DNA from: Prinsepia uniflora
Lineage: Eukaryota; Streptophyta; Magnoliopsida; Rosales; Rosaceae
Length of the DNA stretch: 64,000 nt
Direction of reading: 5' to 3'
Assembly: GCA_032719365.1 (NCBI GenBank)
Contig: CM064867.1
Coordinates: forward strand, 43,115,651 to 43,179,650
In this document: piece by piece, positions 45,835-58,089 of the stretch
Numbering within the stretch: position 1 is the first letter of the stretch
How the letters are laid out: every line of letters starts with the position of its first letter
The notes under the pieces: generated by a model
Seen by the model: only the letters and a program-made list of their open reading frames with translations
Told to the model about the DNA's origin: nothing
Databases searched by the model: none
Translations under genes and position numbers: made by a program

Positions 45835-46656
45835 CTACTCCTGTCGCAGTTTACCCAAAACCAGCCGTAAATGTTTCTCAGGGTCCCTTACACTCTTGGA
45901 ATACACCAAGATGTCGTCGATAAACACAATCACGAATTTATCCAAGTACGCTCGAAAAACTCGATTCATCAAGTACATGAATGCAGCTGGTGCATTCGTC
46001 AGTCCGAAGGGCATCACCAAGAACTCATAATGCCCATACCTCGTACGAAAATCTGTTTTCTGAACATCTCCCTCGGCTATTCTCAGCTGATGGTATCTTG
46101 ACCGCAGATCTATCTTCGAGAAGTACCGTGCTCCTCGTAACTGATCAAACAGATCATCAATCCTGGGTAAGGGATACTGATTCCTTACCGTGTCCTTGTT
46201 CAACTGCCCATAATCTACAAATAACCGCAAGGTACCCTCCTTCTTTTTCACAAATAAAATCGGCGCTCCCCATGGTGATGTACTGGGTCGGATAAACCCT
46301 AGATCCACCAGTTCCTGTAGTTGGATTTTCAATTCCCGTAGCTCTGCCGGTGCCATACGATACGGTGCTTGTGAAATCGGTCGAGTCCCGAGGAGTAATT
46401 CGATCGTAAAGTCGATCTCCCGGGGTGGTGGTAATCCAGGTAGGTCCTCTGGAAATACATCAGGAAATTCCTGCACAATCGGGATATCCTCAATCCTCAA
46501 AGATTTATCCATTGACTCTACCACATAAGCAAGATAACCCCGACACCCCTTCTGTAAAAGTTTTGTAGCTGTAAGTGCAGATATTACCTTGGGTGACGAG
46601 TCTCCACACTCTCCTTGGAATATCACCTCCGGCAAACCCGGACCCCTCAACGACAC
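45835..46656 (-). pseudogene. T9 reverse transcriptase palm and fingers
   Basis: 273-codon open piece. The N-terminal part has the protease-RT linker FPDVFPEDLPGLPPPREIDF (66-83). RT motifs: APYRMAPAEL (97-106), LFVKKKEGTLRLFVDYGQLNK (134-154), YPLPRIDDLFDQL (161-173), SKIDLRSRYHQ (first Asp 183), MPFGLTNAPAAF (215-226), and the catalytic FIDD box (245-248, at 45924-45913). All three catalytic Asp remain. The Met at 46656 is not the true start; the frame continues upstream across one TAA at about 46687 to the protease. Confidence 0.92.
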
Positions 46657-46686
46657 CTGCTTGTTGTAGCAATCGATGATCGAATT

Positions 46687-47106
46687 TTATTCCGACAACC
46701 AGTCAACTCCAAGTATCACATCAAAGTCATGTAAATCCATAAGGATCAAATCTGCTTGAAACTCTACTCCTTCAATTTCCACTGGACAAGCCCGTAACTC
46801 CTGGTTCACTCGATAGGTCACTCCCATCGGTGTACCAACCCCCATCTCATCCTGAAGTGCAGACACCTCACGACCCAACATACCCGCACAGCGCGGTGAA
46901 ATAAAGGAATGAGTAGCTCCCGAATCCATCAATGCATGAACGGCAATATCAGAAATGTGTATCGTACCTGTCACAACTCCCGAAATAGATCTGGCATACC
47001 GATGTGTGACAACATAGACACGGGCCATAGACTCTGCGGGTCGTCCCCGTCCTCTAGCTCCTCGATCATGGTCACGCACGACACCGCGTGCCCGGCTGCT
47101 GGAAGT
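46687..47106 (-). pseudogene. T9 aspartic protease
   Basis: Retropepsin-type protease that cuts the polyprotein. The 130-codon open piece (from 47079) has the active-site motif ALMDSGATHSFIS (Asp52) and the second conserved strand FDVILGVDWLSE at its end. It is in the same frame as gag, separated only by a TAG at 47107-47109, and as RT, separated by a TAA at 46687-46689. It would act as a homodimer. Confidence 0.9.
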
Positions 47107-48015
47107 CTAGTATGCTGAGCTCTGTGCTGGCATAGTGCTGCCCCGAATCAGCGGACAATCAGAAGCATAGTGCGCCGGCTCACCACAAGCGAAGCATGTG
47201 ACCTCCCTCGGTCGACCCGAGTATCCTCCTGGTGAGGTGCTCATCGGTGAGTACTGTTGCTGCCATGCATCAGAACGCTTTCCAGACCGCTGAGGACTCC
47301 TGAAATGACCAGAACGTCCTCGGCTGCCCGAAGATGAAGATCCGCCAGAATTTCCTCCTTTCGAGCCCCGACGGCCCGAAAATCCCAAGTGTGGGCAATC
47401 ACGTCTCCGTGACTCCCCCTCAGCTCGCTGGCGTGCCAGAATACTGTTCTCAACCCTGGTCACTGCATCAGTCAGATCCCTCATGGTAGCAAAGGGATTC
47501 GCAGTCACCATCGACTGAATCTCAGGTCTCAGGCCCTACTCGAATCTGCGACATCGGTCATCCTCGGTAATCACGAAGTTCTCAGCAAAGCGAGACAACA
47601 TCAGGAAGGTCTCCTCATACTTTGCTACAGTCTGGTCTCCTTTCCGGAGTTGCAGGAACTCTGCCTCACGGGCGTTGCGAAATGACCGTGGATAAAACTA
47701 GTTAAGAAATCGCTCCCTGAAGGTCTCCAACGGAATGGTGTGAACGGTCCAGCCGGCCAGGACAAGGTTGTGCCACCATCGGTAGGCACTCCCATCCAGT
47801 AGGAATGTCACCAGTACTACGCGCTCCTCAGGTGAACAGTGCATGACCACGAAGATCGTCTCCGAGCGGTCAATTCACTGGTGTGCTTCCTCGGGGTCGG
47901 TCCCCCCGCTGAAGATGGTGGCACCCAGTCGCTGAACCCGTTCAATGCTCGCAGTGTCTCTATTCCCTCAATTGCCCTCGTCAACATGTGCACGGGGATC
48001 ACGTCGGGGAGGCAT
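47107..48015 (-). pseudogene. T9 gag
   Basis: Nucleocapsid/capsid protein. It starts MPPRRDPRAHVDEGN at 48015, about 90 bp after the primer binding site, a typical gag start for this group. The capsid part includes IERVQRLGATIFSGGTDP, YRWWHNL and FRERFLN. In-frame stops lie at 47970, 47877, 47700 and 47538 (first base, minus strand). The last 134 codons (47511-47107) are open: a basic Gly/Ser/Arg-rich linker and a CX2CX4HX4C zinc knuckle (47196-47155). The frame continues into protease, so gag and pol were one reading frame. Confidence 0.9.
47155..47196 (-). other. Zinc knuckle of T9 gag
   Basis: CFACGEPAHYASDC: C-X2-C-X4-H-X4-C, complete; binds the genomic RNA in relatives. Confidence 0.9.
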
Positions 48016-48111
48016 ATCAAACCGTTAAGAGGAAAACAGGTTAAAATATATCGAAAGCGACCATGTACAAGTACATACCGCTAACCTAGTACACTGACTG
48101 ATAACCCTAGT

Positions 48112-48123
48112 GCTCTGATACCA
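48112..48123 (-). other. T9 primer binding site (tRNA-iMet)
   Basis: GCTCTGATACCA, the complement of TGGTATCAGAGC, three bases from the right LTR. Confidence 0.92.
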
Positions 48124-49407
48124 AGCTGACAGGACCCGTCCCAATCCCACTGGGACCACCCGAGGACGTGCCCCGCTCCCGTCTGACAACGACTCCAAAC
48201 ATACCAAAATTACCCTTAATTAAAACTAAGTATTCAAATAGATAAATAACATGCAACAACATTGTTCAGAGCAATAACTGTCAGACAAGGGATAGTAAAA
48301 TAACAAAACGTGAGCACAATAGTCAGAGTACATTATTCTGGTGCTCAACCTACCCACAAGGGGGTGTACAGGTGCACAGCTAACAACTAAGCCTCTTCCT
48401 CCTTCTCTTCCTCCGGGTCCTCTTCTATTTCCGTGTCACGGTCTGGAGGGGTCAGTAAAACAAGTAAAGAGTGAGTGGGCCAAAAATAACAGTTTATAAA
48501 TCAATTTTATAATAAAGTAAATCACAAGGTTTTACCCCTCTGTTTTCCAAATCTTGCATGTAGTGAAAACATAGAATTATAATGAAATCGTAATCACAGA
48601 ATCAGCATAATAATAATCAAAAGGAGAAACTAACATATCATTGCACTGTAAAACCCAACCAAAATGATGCCACGGTTCTAAGGCTACGCGTTGCCACTCA
48701 GGGTCTCACACCCAAGACTCTCTAGGTACATCAGTGCCCCGTATCCCGGTCACTGCCCGAGGTATACGTACATGCCTTCCTGAGAGTAATCAGCCCAACG
48801 GGAGTCAAATCCACTCAGTCAGGGCCCCGTGACTACTCCAAGGTCCACTCGGGCCAACGACCCTCCATGAAGGAGACAAGATAGACAGATAGGAAAGTAC
48901 AGTACAATAACAGTATAGTTTACCCTATGTCCCCCAGGACATCCCAAAACAAAATCCACATATAATCCAGACGGGTCTCAAGCCCAAAACATTGTAATAA
49001 CAGATATAAATAGTTCATATAAGACTCAACGAAATCATAAGTGGAAATAGTAAAACAGTTTATGCATGCAAGCCTTTTATAAATCAAACAGCCCACTCAC
49101 ACTCGGTCCTCGCTGCTCAACGACCTCTAAAACATGTATTAACATATCTAAGAGTCACTAAAGGACCCTATAACTCCAATACTAAGACCCTATAATAGAT
49201 CCGCCTTGAATACGCAACCCGGGCACTGTTCCTGAGGCTTCAAACCCCCTTTTGACTATCTTAACGATTTCTGATCGACACGAAACCACCACCATTGGAT
49301 CCGTATCGTCGAAACCTTGAAAATGGTACCAGTCCCACCAAAAATACTGTTCACACGCGCCCCCATGCACCTGGTCAACGCGTGGGTTAACGCTGCTACA
49401 GTGCTGC

Positions 49408-49563
49408 TGACGTCAGAAGTGACGACATGCTGACGTCAGCATGACGTCATCACTGACACTTGTCAGGTGACATGTGGCACACTCTGGTTGGCCCCTGATC
49501 TGACAATCTCTGATAGGATGATGTCATCATGATGTCAGAAGTGACGTCAGCATGATGACGTCA
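49408..49563. promoter_or_regulatory. Five TGACGTCA octamers in the T9 LTR
   Basis: TGACGTCA at 49408, 49431, 49442, 49542 and 49556, with degenerate copies between (ATGTCATCAT, GTGACGACATG). The left LTR has three to four of them at 42208-42348. Octamers of this type bind plant bZIP factors. They lie in the putative first intron, the same place as the G-box array in T2. Confidence 0.6.
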
Positions 49564-50457
49564 TCACTGCTACAGTACCGGGTCAACTAGTTTACTGGAA
49601 ACGGGTCGCCGTTGACCCACGGCTTGACCCGTTTCCATCGTCCGTTTCCGGCCACCATTTTTGACGGGGTTTACTCCTATAGAGTCGTCTAGGTCTGTTC
49701 TATGGTTCTATAACCTTGAAACTAGAAGAAAACTAGAAGAACTTACCAGAGCTTCGATAAACCTCACGGCCAAACTCCAGCCGTCGTCTCTAGCTATCCA
49801 CGTCATCTCAGCCATCCAAGACGGTTCCTATGTGTTCGTCTCCGACCCTAGAGCATGTTCCTAACCAAAGAATTGAACTCTACAAGTTAAAATGGGTTGG
49901 TTCGAAATAGGGAAATCAAACGGGTCTCTCGGGTTTTTTGCTTTACCTCCGCCGTGTCGCCGTCGTTGTCTTAGTCGTCCGTTCAGTCGTGCTCCTGAGG
50001 TTCTCAAAGTGTCAACTGGAGCTCCCTTCAAGTCGAGATGGTGTGAGGGTGGGGTTTTTGCTTCCTGGATCCGATTCCTCTGTGTTTCGGGTCTGGGTTT
50101 TTCACGGGTTTGTTCAGGCCAGGGGAAGGGGTTGTGGTTGCTTGTGGTGCACGGTGGTGTTCAGGGGATGATGGTGGTGCTGAGGGTGGTCGCCTGGTGG
50201 TGTGAGGGTTGCCGGTTAGTGCGTTTGGGTTGAGAGAAAATCGAAGGGAAAATGGTTGCACGGTTTAGAGAATATGGCTGTGTGTTTGTGTTTTCCCCAG
50301 AGAGATGATCGTGCATGAGAAGGAAAAAGCAGATGGGATGGAGGGCTGGGATGGCTTTGAGCAGAAATCCAATGGCTAGGATTCAATGATGGCAAATTAA
50401 TTAGTATAAAATGGACCAATAGGCTATAGGGTTGCTTTATTGGAATAGTGTGCCTTT

Positions 50458-50483
50458 GGATGAGTGACACTTGTCACTCATCC
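50458..50483. promoter_or_regulatory. Conserved LTR palindrome, T9 right copy (perfect)
   Basis: Same perfect 12+2+12 sequence as at 43235-43260; this is the copy in the 5' LTR, where a promoter would act. Confidence 0.65.
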
Positions 50484-50776
50484 GCTGGACTGATTTGAAT
50501 TTAAGTTTGGCACGGATTCCCATAATTAATTAATATTTTATTCAGTTGTTCTCGGTTCGTAAATTCCGTAAAACACGTCCGTGACCATAACTTCATCATA
50601 CGAACTCCGATTTCGGTGTGCCGCCTGTCTACGGATTCGTGACATCCCGATCTACGTCATAATCATGGGTCAAAGTCCAAATTATTTCCCAGGTCAAAAG
50701 TCAAAGTTTCCCCTCCTTACGGGCAAAATAGTCATTTTATATTAAAATATTAATAAATCTGGTTCGGGTCGTTACA

Positions 50777-51747
50777 TTTTAGCTATATTTTATGGATTTA
50801 TGTGAAAAGGGCAACGGAGGTTGCGAGTTCACGAATTTGCGTAAAAATGATATTTTGGGCTTGAGACCCCATTTGGACAGTGATTTTGACTCGGATTTGG
50901 CGTCACATGTGAATATGATTAAATTGATGATTTTGATTTATAAAGTGAATTCTGGAAACTGTTTTATGATGGATTTGTGGAACTTGCTTTGTGAAAGCTA
51001 TGTTTCGGGCATAGGTCCTGTTGAAATGTTTTTGATTTGATTTGAGACATAAATGGTTTCAAAATGGGATTACTGGATTTGGTGACTGTTCCACATATAC
51101 CATCCTCTGTGATTTGATAGTCTCCTCCAGACGTTGCTTATGATGATATCCTCCAGCCGTCGTAGATCCTGAAGATGATATCACCTCAGACATCGTAGAT
51201 CCTTGGGATGTACTCGGACGTGAGACTCCCGAGTTTGCACGCGTTGCATTGATATCGTGACGATTACTTGGATATTCAGATTGGATATTGAGGATTGGTG
51301 GTATTTATGATTTATTGATATTTGTGTCCAGATACTTTATATCATGAACTGATTTGATGAACATGAGTTTCAGAGAAAATGTGGACCATGGGAAAACATG
51401 TTTTGATTTTATCGGACCACTGTTCATACTTGATTGATTTTACGCTATTACTCATGTTTTATGATCTGCATGCATGTTTGTGAAAATGGAGGGTATGAAC
51501 TTGATTTTTGTAAATGTATTAATCAAATGTTTATTTTTGTCCAATCATACCTTTTCTGTTTTATTGACCCTCCAGGTCGTGGTGCGACAATCGGGGCTGA
51601 TCGGGAGGTGGAGGTATGAGTGGGCACATGTGCAGTTATCCCTTATTTGGCAAGTCCTGAGGGTAAATTCATAACTTCAGATGACTTGTCAGACGGGAGC
51701 AGGACCGGGCACGGTTCTCAAAGTCCTTCGGGGGACGGGTCCTGTCA
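50777..51747 (+). mobile_element. T8 left LTR, part 2
   Basis: Begins with T9's right TSD (TTTTA) and ends GGGTCCTGTCA. Matches 57045-58089 of the right LTR. It holds the intron 2 part with GGGCTTGAGACCCC-type repeats, a changed branch-side motif (GTCCAATCATA), and the acceptor CTCCAG ending 51575. Confidence 0.88.
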
Positions 51748-51750
51748 AAT

Positions 51751-51762
51751 TGGTATCAGAGC
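51751..51762 (+). other. T8 primer binding site (tRNA-iMet)
   Basis: TGGTATCAGAGC three bases after the LTR. Confidence 0.92.
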
Positions 51763-51790
51763 CCTAGGTTGCTGATTCTGTTGCCACATC

Positions 51791-54700
51791 ATGCCTCCGA
51801 AACTTAAGCCTCGTGCGTGACCTAGTAGTGAGACGGGTATACGAGGGTTTATGAGACCTCGTGATTGATCTTGGAATGAGATTGACCCTTGATTGGGGGT
51901 CTGATGTTAATCAGTGTACACTGTGAACTACGAACTGTTAAACACGGATTTGTGTGGGTCCCAAGAATGAATGAGCCCAGAGGATAGAAAGGTAGCACAA
52001 TTTGACAGGTTGGACCCAAGATGAGATTATTCTCAATGGATTCCTTAAGTGGAATCTGTGTCTAACGAGTCTAGAATGTGATGGGATATCCCTTAGGCCT
52101 TATAGGTCGTATAAGATGTGGTTCACCAGCAGAAATTGCTCGGTGAACGGGTATGCCAATGATGGCATGGATGAATGTTATGGGGTTGGACTCAAAAGAA
52201 GTCAAGATTATACTCGAGAAGAGTCGAGATATGGATACGAGACTCAAAGTGAGTCAGGATATTGGTTAGAACTTGAGAAGAGTCATGGTAATGTATCAGG
52301 GCTCAGGATAAGCCGGAAAGGTCGAATATAACTATGGTTTCTGACACGATCGACCCGTTGATTGCGAAATGTTTGGCACTTGGAATGCCAAGGACTAGTA
52401 TAAGGCCAGATATTGATGGGTTATGAATTTATGGATTGGTATTATTGAACCCTATTTACCAGACTTATGGACTTGGATGGGTCGTGTTAATTTCACTTAA
52501 TGATTGAAGGTTCGGGCAGAGAACCGGAGTACACAGAGATTGGGACTTAGGAGATGGTCGAGTGCAGTGGGACGCCAGTTGCGTCCACTAGGTGATAAAA
52601 CGCTAAGGTTAATTGCTCATGATAAAGTGATATGGCACTATTAGGGTCCAATGGAGCAGGGATTGGCTCCTGTATTGATTGTTGATGTGATAGGCAAGGG
52701 AAGAGTTGGAAGAGCTTGTGATGGACCACAGGGGTGTGGTCAGATTGGGACCACATGACTGAGGATTGCAGTTACTAGCAGGAGGTTTGAATAATCCCTA
52801 GAGTGATGACTTGGATACCTATTACTCGTGATCATGACGTATGTATTCGGTAGGTCCCGGGCTATCCACTCTTTCATGTCTTGAGATTGTACATTGGACG
52901 GATATGGAGATGTTTGTGATTGGTTAAGGTATGGAAGTCGGTGAGCCGACTAGAGCTACAGATGTGATAAAATTGATGATATTTATGTGGTAACCTTGGT
53001 AATTATATATGGTGAAATTGGTGAGACCTAAGGGGGGTAGACCTATCGATGTGAGGCTACCTAGGATGACAGGTGTTATTCACCTAGTGGCTGACTTGGG
53101 GCATTCCTGGACTAGGATGATTTGGATGTAACCCTTGGGATGAGTTGGTTGATGACTCATGATACCTCTATCGCGTATGTCAATTAGAGAGTGATATGTG
53201 GAGTTCAGGATTACAAGAGGTTATATTTCAGGGAGACTCGAGGGTGTTACCCTCTAGAATGATATTGACCCTCACAATCGATGGATTGTTGGTAAAAGGT
53301 AATCAAAGTTTACTGGGTATAGGGGTGGCATATGTGATTAGAGTATGGGATGCCTAGTGAAGGCTGAAGATGTACGGATTTTTCAATATATTTCCTGAGG
53401 TTTTTCCAGGATGAGAGATTGAGTTTATGATGAAGATCATGTCGAGTATACGAGTTGTTTCTCGGACACCCTGGTATGTGGTACCTATGGAGTCATAAGG
53501 ACTGAAGGTGCAAGTACACGACTTGGTAGATACGGGTTCATTCGGCTCAGTGTTTTCAAGGGAGAACCCAGTATTCATTAGGCAGTTAGAGGAAAAAAGG
53601 ATGATGGTCCAAGCTTACATGTCGATTATGGACAACTTAATAAACTAAAGGTATGGGATAAGTATCCGTTATCACGAGCTAATGAATTGTGGTTCTGTTG
53701 GAAATATGTGATTATTAGGCCTAGTGAAAGTGGTCAACAGGGTGATGACTAACAGTCATGAGTAAAAGAGAAAAATATGATGTCTGGGTTTGATGTGGCT
53801 AAGGTCAGTCAATGGTGAGTCAATGGTGATGCCTTTGGATGGGAAAATGAACCGGTTATGTTTGTCAATTGATGAGACAGGTATTCTGACCACATTTGGA
53901 TGGTATATGGTACCATGATTGATGATTGGTTGGTGTACTCACATGCACAGATGGGCATGTGATATACTGAACAGATGTATGGAATGCCTCAGAGAGATTA
54001 ATATATGGTTGAATAAGTGTTAGGTCTGGTCGACCAGAGTTAGTTTGTGGAAGATATACAAATAACGGTTGGGATTAGTGTGAATCCCAAGAGAAATAGA
54101 TGTATTGGTCAATGAAAACTGTCATGGGGAAACATGAGTTGTTTTAAGATTGGATGGATATCACAAGGGATTGTAGGGGGGGTTCTCTACAATGTTTTTC
54201 CAGTTATGGCGATTTACCCGGAAGGAAGTCAAAGTTATTGGAAATGAGAACTGAAATAGAATAATTACAAAGTGGAGAAACAGTGACTTATGTTCGATGT
54301 GGCCCTTTCCGATATGTCACTATGAGAGTTGGGATTTGGTGAGGTGTGCTTCGGTAGCATAGGGCTGGGATTGCTGATGCTAGCTAAACCCTCAAAATTT
54401 TTACTTTCATTGCATGATTTGGGTACTGTATCGACCATCAGGATTGGTGATGAATGATAAATAGAAAGGCTTAATGTTTGATGAGGCGATGGTCAAGATA
54501 CATTGAGATTAAGACCGCATTGTCGGGTCAGGTATCATTCCCGGGGAGGCTAATAAGATAGCCGGTCGAGGATTAACATGTTTGATAACATAAGGATAGG
54601 TTTAATCCTGTTATTGATGGAACTCCATCAGATTGGAGTGGTACATGATTTGTGATCATTTGGACTACTGGAGTCCAACTGGAAGCTCATACTTGGTGTA

Positions 54701-55300
54701 TGATGTTGGATGGAGTTGAGGTTAAGGAATGGATATGATTTACGATAGCGTATGAATGATTGTATTGGGTGCCAGTTATTGGCAGGAGGTAGGCATCAGT
54801 AAGGCCTGTGATGATAAATACAACAGAACAAAAGGTTCAATTCATGATATTGAGCGACCTTGGAAAAAAAAAGGAGTATGTAGTGATTGACTTAATGAGG
54901 GGAATGAGTTCCCGATTTATTGGACCTTACGAGATTATTGGCCTGGTGGCCTGGTGACATATGCGTGGTAATTTACGCCATTGTACCATGTCATGAGTGG
55001 ATGACATGTAATTGGGATGATGATACTAATACTTGTGAGTCCTAGATTGTGTATACTCGGATAATGAGCATGGCTCCGTATTTCGAGTGGGCTCGGATAT
55101 GATTTCTCATGGGGCAGAGGTTTACAGAGAGATATATGTCCCGATGTTTACCCAATGATGGACACTGGGTTGTCAAGTTTCCATAAGTTTGGTTAGGACT
55201 GATATTGGGTTCGGTTGAATCAGAAGGGTATGAGGTTGATTATGTTTCTAGTTCATATTAAATAGATTTCATCGGGAGAAATAATGGTCCGACTGATTGG
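51791..55300 (+). pseudogene. T8 gag-pol, heavily degraded
   Basis: Starts MPPKLKPRA then a stop (51791-51820), the same type of gag start as T9. Recognisable later pieces, in different frames: a protease end near 53110-53170 (LG-WL pattern, about where T9 has VILGVDWL); the RT linker FPEVFPG at about 53390; RT fingers around 53500-53700, with IMDNLIN and a following tyrosine-lysine-tyrosine-proline stretch where relatives have DYRQLN and KYPLPR; and the integrase GPY module FIGPYEII (about 54913-54938). No open frame exceeds about 110 codons. The zinc knuckle and the catalytic RT box were not found. Confidence 0.75.
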
Positions 55301-55326
55301 AATTTTGTGGACGAAATTATTTAAGA

Positions 55327-55346
55327 GGGGGGGGGGGGGGGGGGGG
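55327..55346 (+). other. T8 polypurine tract expanded to 20 G
   Basis: An unbroken G run after GTGGACGAAATTATTTAAGA, followed by TAGGT and the LTR. It may be over- or under-called by sequencing. Confidence 0.75.
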
Positions 55347-55351
55347 TAGGT

Positions 55352-58089
55352 TGTAACGACCCGGAATTTCGAAAAAGGAAAATTTGGAGGAAATGACGAT
55401 TTTGCCCCTAGTTATAAGGGCCAAAAGTTTACTTTTTGATTGGGTCCTTGTTTGGACTTTCCGTAAGTACCGTTGGATAGGTTTCGAGACGCTGAATCCG
55501 TAGACAGGCGGCATGCGTCAATCGGAGTTTGGATGACAAAGTTACGGGTCTATTTACATGAAGGGCATTTTGGTAATTATGTGGGGCATGGGAAAAATAG
55601 TAATTTGGCTAGTAATGGCTGATTTAAACCGTTTCATGGACAATTGGAATTGTTGAATTGGGCGTTGAATGGCCATTAAGTGACATCTGTCACTTTATAA
55701 TTGGGATTAATGGCAAGGATAATGATAATTTGGTTTGAACACGAATATGTGTATGTGTGAAATTGTGAAGGAAGAATAGAGTAACAAAACCACTCATCCA
55801 ATCTTCCATTCTGATAAAGTTCGGAGAGGGATAGAAAGATAAGAGGATTGAAGGAAGAAAAACGAGAAAGATTGAGAGGAAAGAGAAGGGAAATTGTGAA
55901 AGAAAACCCAGAACCCGAACTCAAAACCTTCGAACTTTCAAATTGATCAAAAATCGAATTGGAAACTATGGGCCATAAACACTGAAATTGGCCTTCAATT
56001 AAGCCTCCTGAGCTCAAACCGAAGTGAACCCAATAAAAAACGAGAGGAAATAGTATCGTTTTGGCCATGAACGGAGTACCTCAACTCCTCGAAAATCCAA
56101 GGTTAAGTCGTGGCTTTGGAGGGGTTGAAGGGAGCAATTCACATGAGAAACAAGTTTATAAGAAACCTATTAAGCTTCTGAGTGAATCAATTTCAAGAAA
56201 ACAACTGGAATTGATCGAGATTGAAGGATGAACAGTGCCCACCTGTTCTTCGAAATTTCGAATTCGAATTTGTTTGGATTAAGGTGAGTTCTTACAGAAT
56301 TGAGGTTACAAAGCCGTAATTAGAAACATGGTGATCCTACTTGCTGAATCAATTGACGAAATCGAGATGAAATTGGCAGGAATTCAGGCGGGTCAAGCTA
56401 GTGGCTAACCGGACCCATTTTACAGATAAACGGGTGGGGACGATGGTACTGTACACGGCGCGTGGACTTCACGTGCAGCCGCTTGCGGCGACGAGTGAGG
56501 GCGCGTGGGCTCGATTCCCGAGGTGAGTTCAACATGAAACTTGATCCTTTTAATGTAAGGAACATTTTGGCACTGGTTTCGACGAAATCGAATACCGTTT
56601 CGATAGTATTTTGTGTATCCGAAGTTTTAATATACGTACTTAAATCCCGAAAAAATTGGAGAAAATTATATGAGGTATATTGAAGTGTTAGTGACCCTCG
56701 ATCATGATTTTGGACAAGAATGGTGATTTTTGAAATTTACGGAAAAACGTGCAGCTCGGAAAGTGAGCAATATGGACGGTGTGTGAGTGAACTTTTGTTT
56801 TCTACCTAGAATACATGCATATATGTTTTAAATACTTTATTATATGATTTGAAATGAATTGGCATGATTAATGTTTCGATATGATGATTTCTGGATTTTG
56901 GGAATATTATATTATTTTATATTAATTTTGGGCACGATATTTGAGAAAACTGTGATATTGCTGTTTTGGACTAAGGCCTCGGATTTGAGATTGGTTTTGA
57001 CTCGGATTATGAGTAAGGAGATGATTTGATGGATTTGTAATGCTTTTTAGCTATATTTTATGGGTTTATGTGAAAATGGCAACTGAGGTTGCGAGTTCAC
57101 GGATTTGAGTGAAAATGATATTTTGGGCTTGAGACCCCATTTGGATAGTGATTTTGACTCGGATTTGGAGTCACATGTGAATATGATTGAATTGGTGATT
57201 TTGATTTATAAAGTGAATTTTGGACACTGTTTTATGATGGATTTGTGGAACTTGCTTTGTGAAAGCTATGTTTCGGGCGCAGGCCTTGTTGAAATGTTTT
57301 TTATTTGATTTGAGTCATAAATGGTTTTAAAATAGGATTACTGGATCTAGTGACTGTTCCACATATACCATCCTCTGTGATTTGATAGTCTCCTCCAGAC
57401 GTCATTGATCATGGAGTAGTCACGATCCACTGCATGGAGATGAGTAGCTCCGACGGAGGCTTAATTCCAGGAGTGTGAGATTATGATGATATCCTCTAGA
57501 CGTCGTAGATACTGGAGATGATATCACCCCAGACGTCGTAGATCGTGGGGATATACTCGGACGTGCGACTCCCAAGTTTGCACGCGTTGCATTGATATCG
57601 TGACGATTACTTGGATATTGAGATTGGATATTGAGGATTGTTGGTATTTATGATTTATTGATATTTGTAACAGATACTTTATATCATGAACTGATTTGAT
57701 GAACATGTGTTTCAGAGAAAATGTGGACCATGGGAAAACATGTTTTGATTTTATCGGTCCACTGTTCATACTTGATTGATTTCACGCTATTACTCATGTT
57801 TTATGATATGCATGCATGTTTGTGAAACTAGAGGGTATGAACTTGATTTTTGTAAATGTAATTATCAAAAGTTTATTTTTGTCCACTCACACCTTTTCTA
57901 TTTTATTGACCCTCCAAGTCGTGGCGCGACAATCGAGGCTGATCGGGAGGTGGAGGCATGAGTGGGCACAGGTGCAGTTATCCCTTGTTTGGCAAATGCT
58001 GAGGGTAAATTCGCAACTTCAGCTGACTTGTCAGACAGGAGCAGGACCTGGCACGATTATCAAAATCCTTCGGGGGACGGGTCTTGTCA
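55352..58089 (+). mobile_element. T8 right (3') LTR, 2738 bp
   Basis: TGTAACGACCCGG to GGGTCTTGTCA. It contains the empty site for T9 (57038-57060), a palindrome variant at 55678-55695 (perfect AAGTGACA / TGTCACTT arms), a U3 block near 55490, donor TTAAG|GTGAGT (about 56283), acceptor GGACAA (changed from GGACAG, about 56716), donor GTGAGTGAAC near 56782, branch-side GTCCACTCACA at 57881-57891, and acceptor CTCCAA (changed from CTCCAG) near 57914. Compared with the left LTR it includes extra sequence at 56460-56500 and 57395-57480. Confidence 0.9.

Larger units (their letters stand above)
40943..50776 (-). mobile_element. T9: near-complete Ty3/Gypsy (Tekay/Del-like chromovirus) element
   Basis: 9834 bp, TSD TTTTA at 40938-40942 and 50777-50781. 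LTRs 40943-43553 and 48127-50776; primer binding site 48112-48123; polypurine tract 43554-43568; gag-pol 48015 to about 43590. The uninterrupted target sequence can be seen in T8's right LTR at 57038-57060. Clade assignment rests on the MPPRRDPR gag start, protease-RT-RNase H-integrase order, GPY-like motif, chromodomain-like tail and long LTRs. Multiple stops make it non-autonomous now. Confidence 0.93.
48127..50776 (-). mobile_element. T9 right (5') LTR, 2650 bp
   Basis: Matches 40943-43553 closely. Sense order: U3 block (about 50660-50580), palindrome 50483-50458, donor CTG|GTAAGT (GT 49746-49745), TGACGTCA cluster 49563-49408, decayed acceptor (ATACATG) near 49135, donor GTGAGTGGGC complement near 49091, acceptor CTCCAG (about 48435). 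CATGCA lies near 49065. Confidence 0.92.
39388..58089 (+). mobile_element. T8: Ty3/Gypsy retrotransposon carrying T9
   Basis: TGTAACGACCCGG at 39388 to GGGTCTTGTCA ending 58089, TSD GTAAA at 39383-39387 and 58090-58094. Left LTR 39388-51747 (interrupted by T9), primer binding site 51751-51762, degraded gag-pol 51791-55300, poly-G polypurine tract, right LTR 55352-58089. Without T9 it is about 8.9 kb. Coding decay is heavy and the LTRs show scattered changes and indels, so it is older than T9. Confidence 0.9.
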
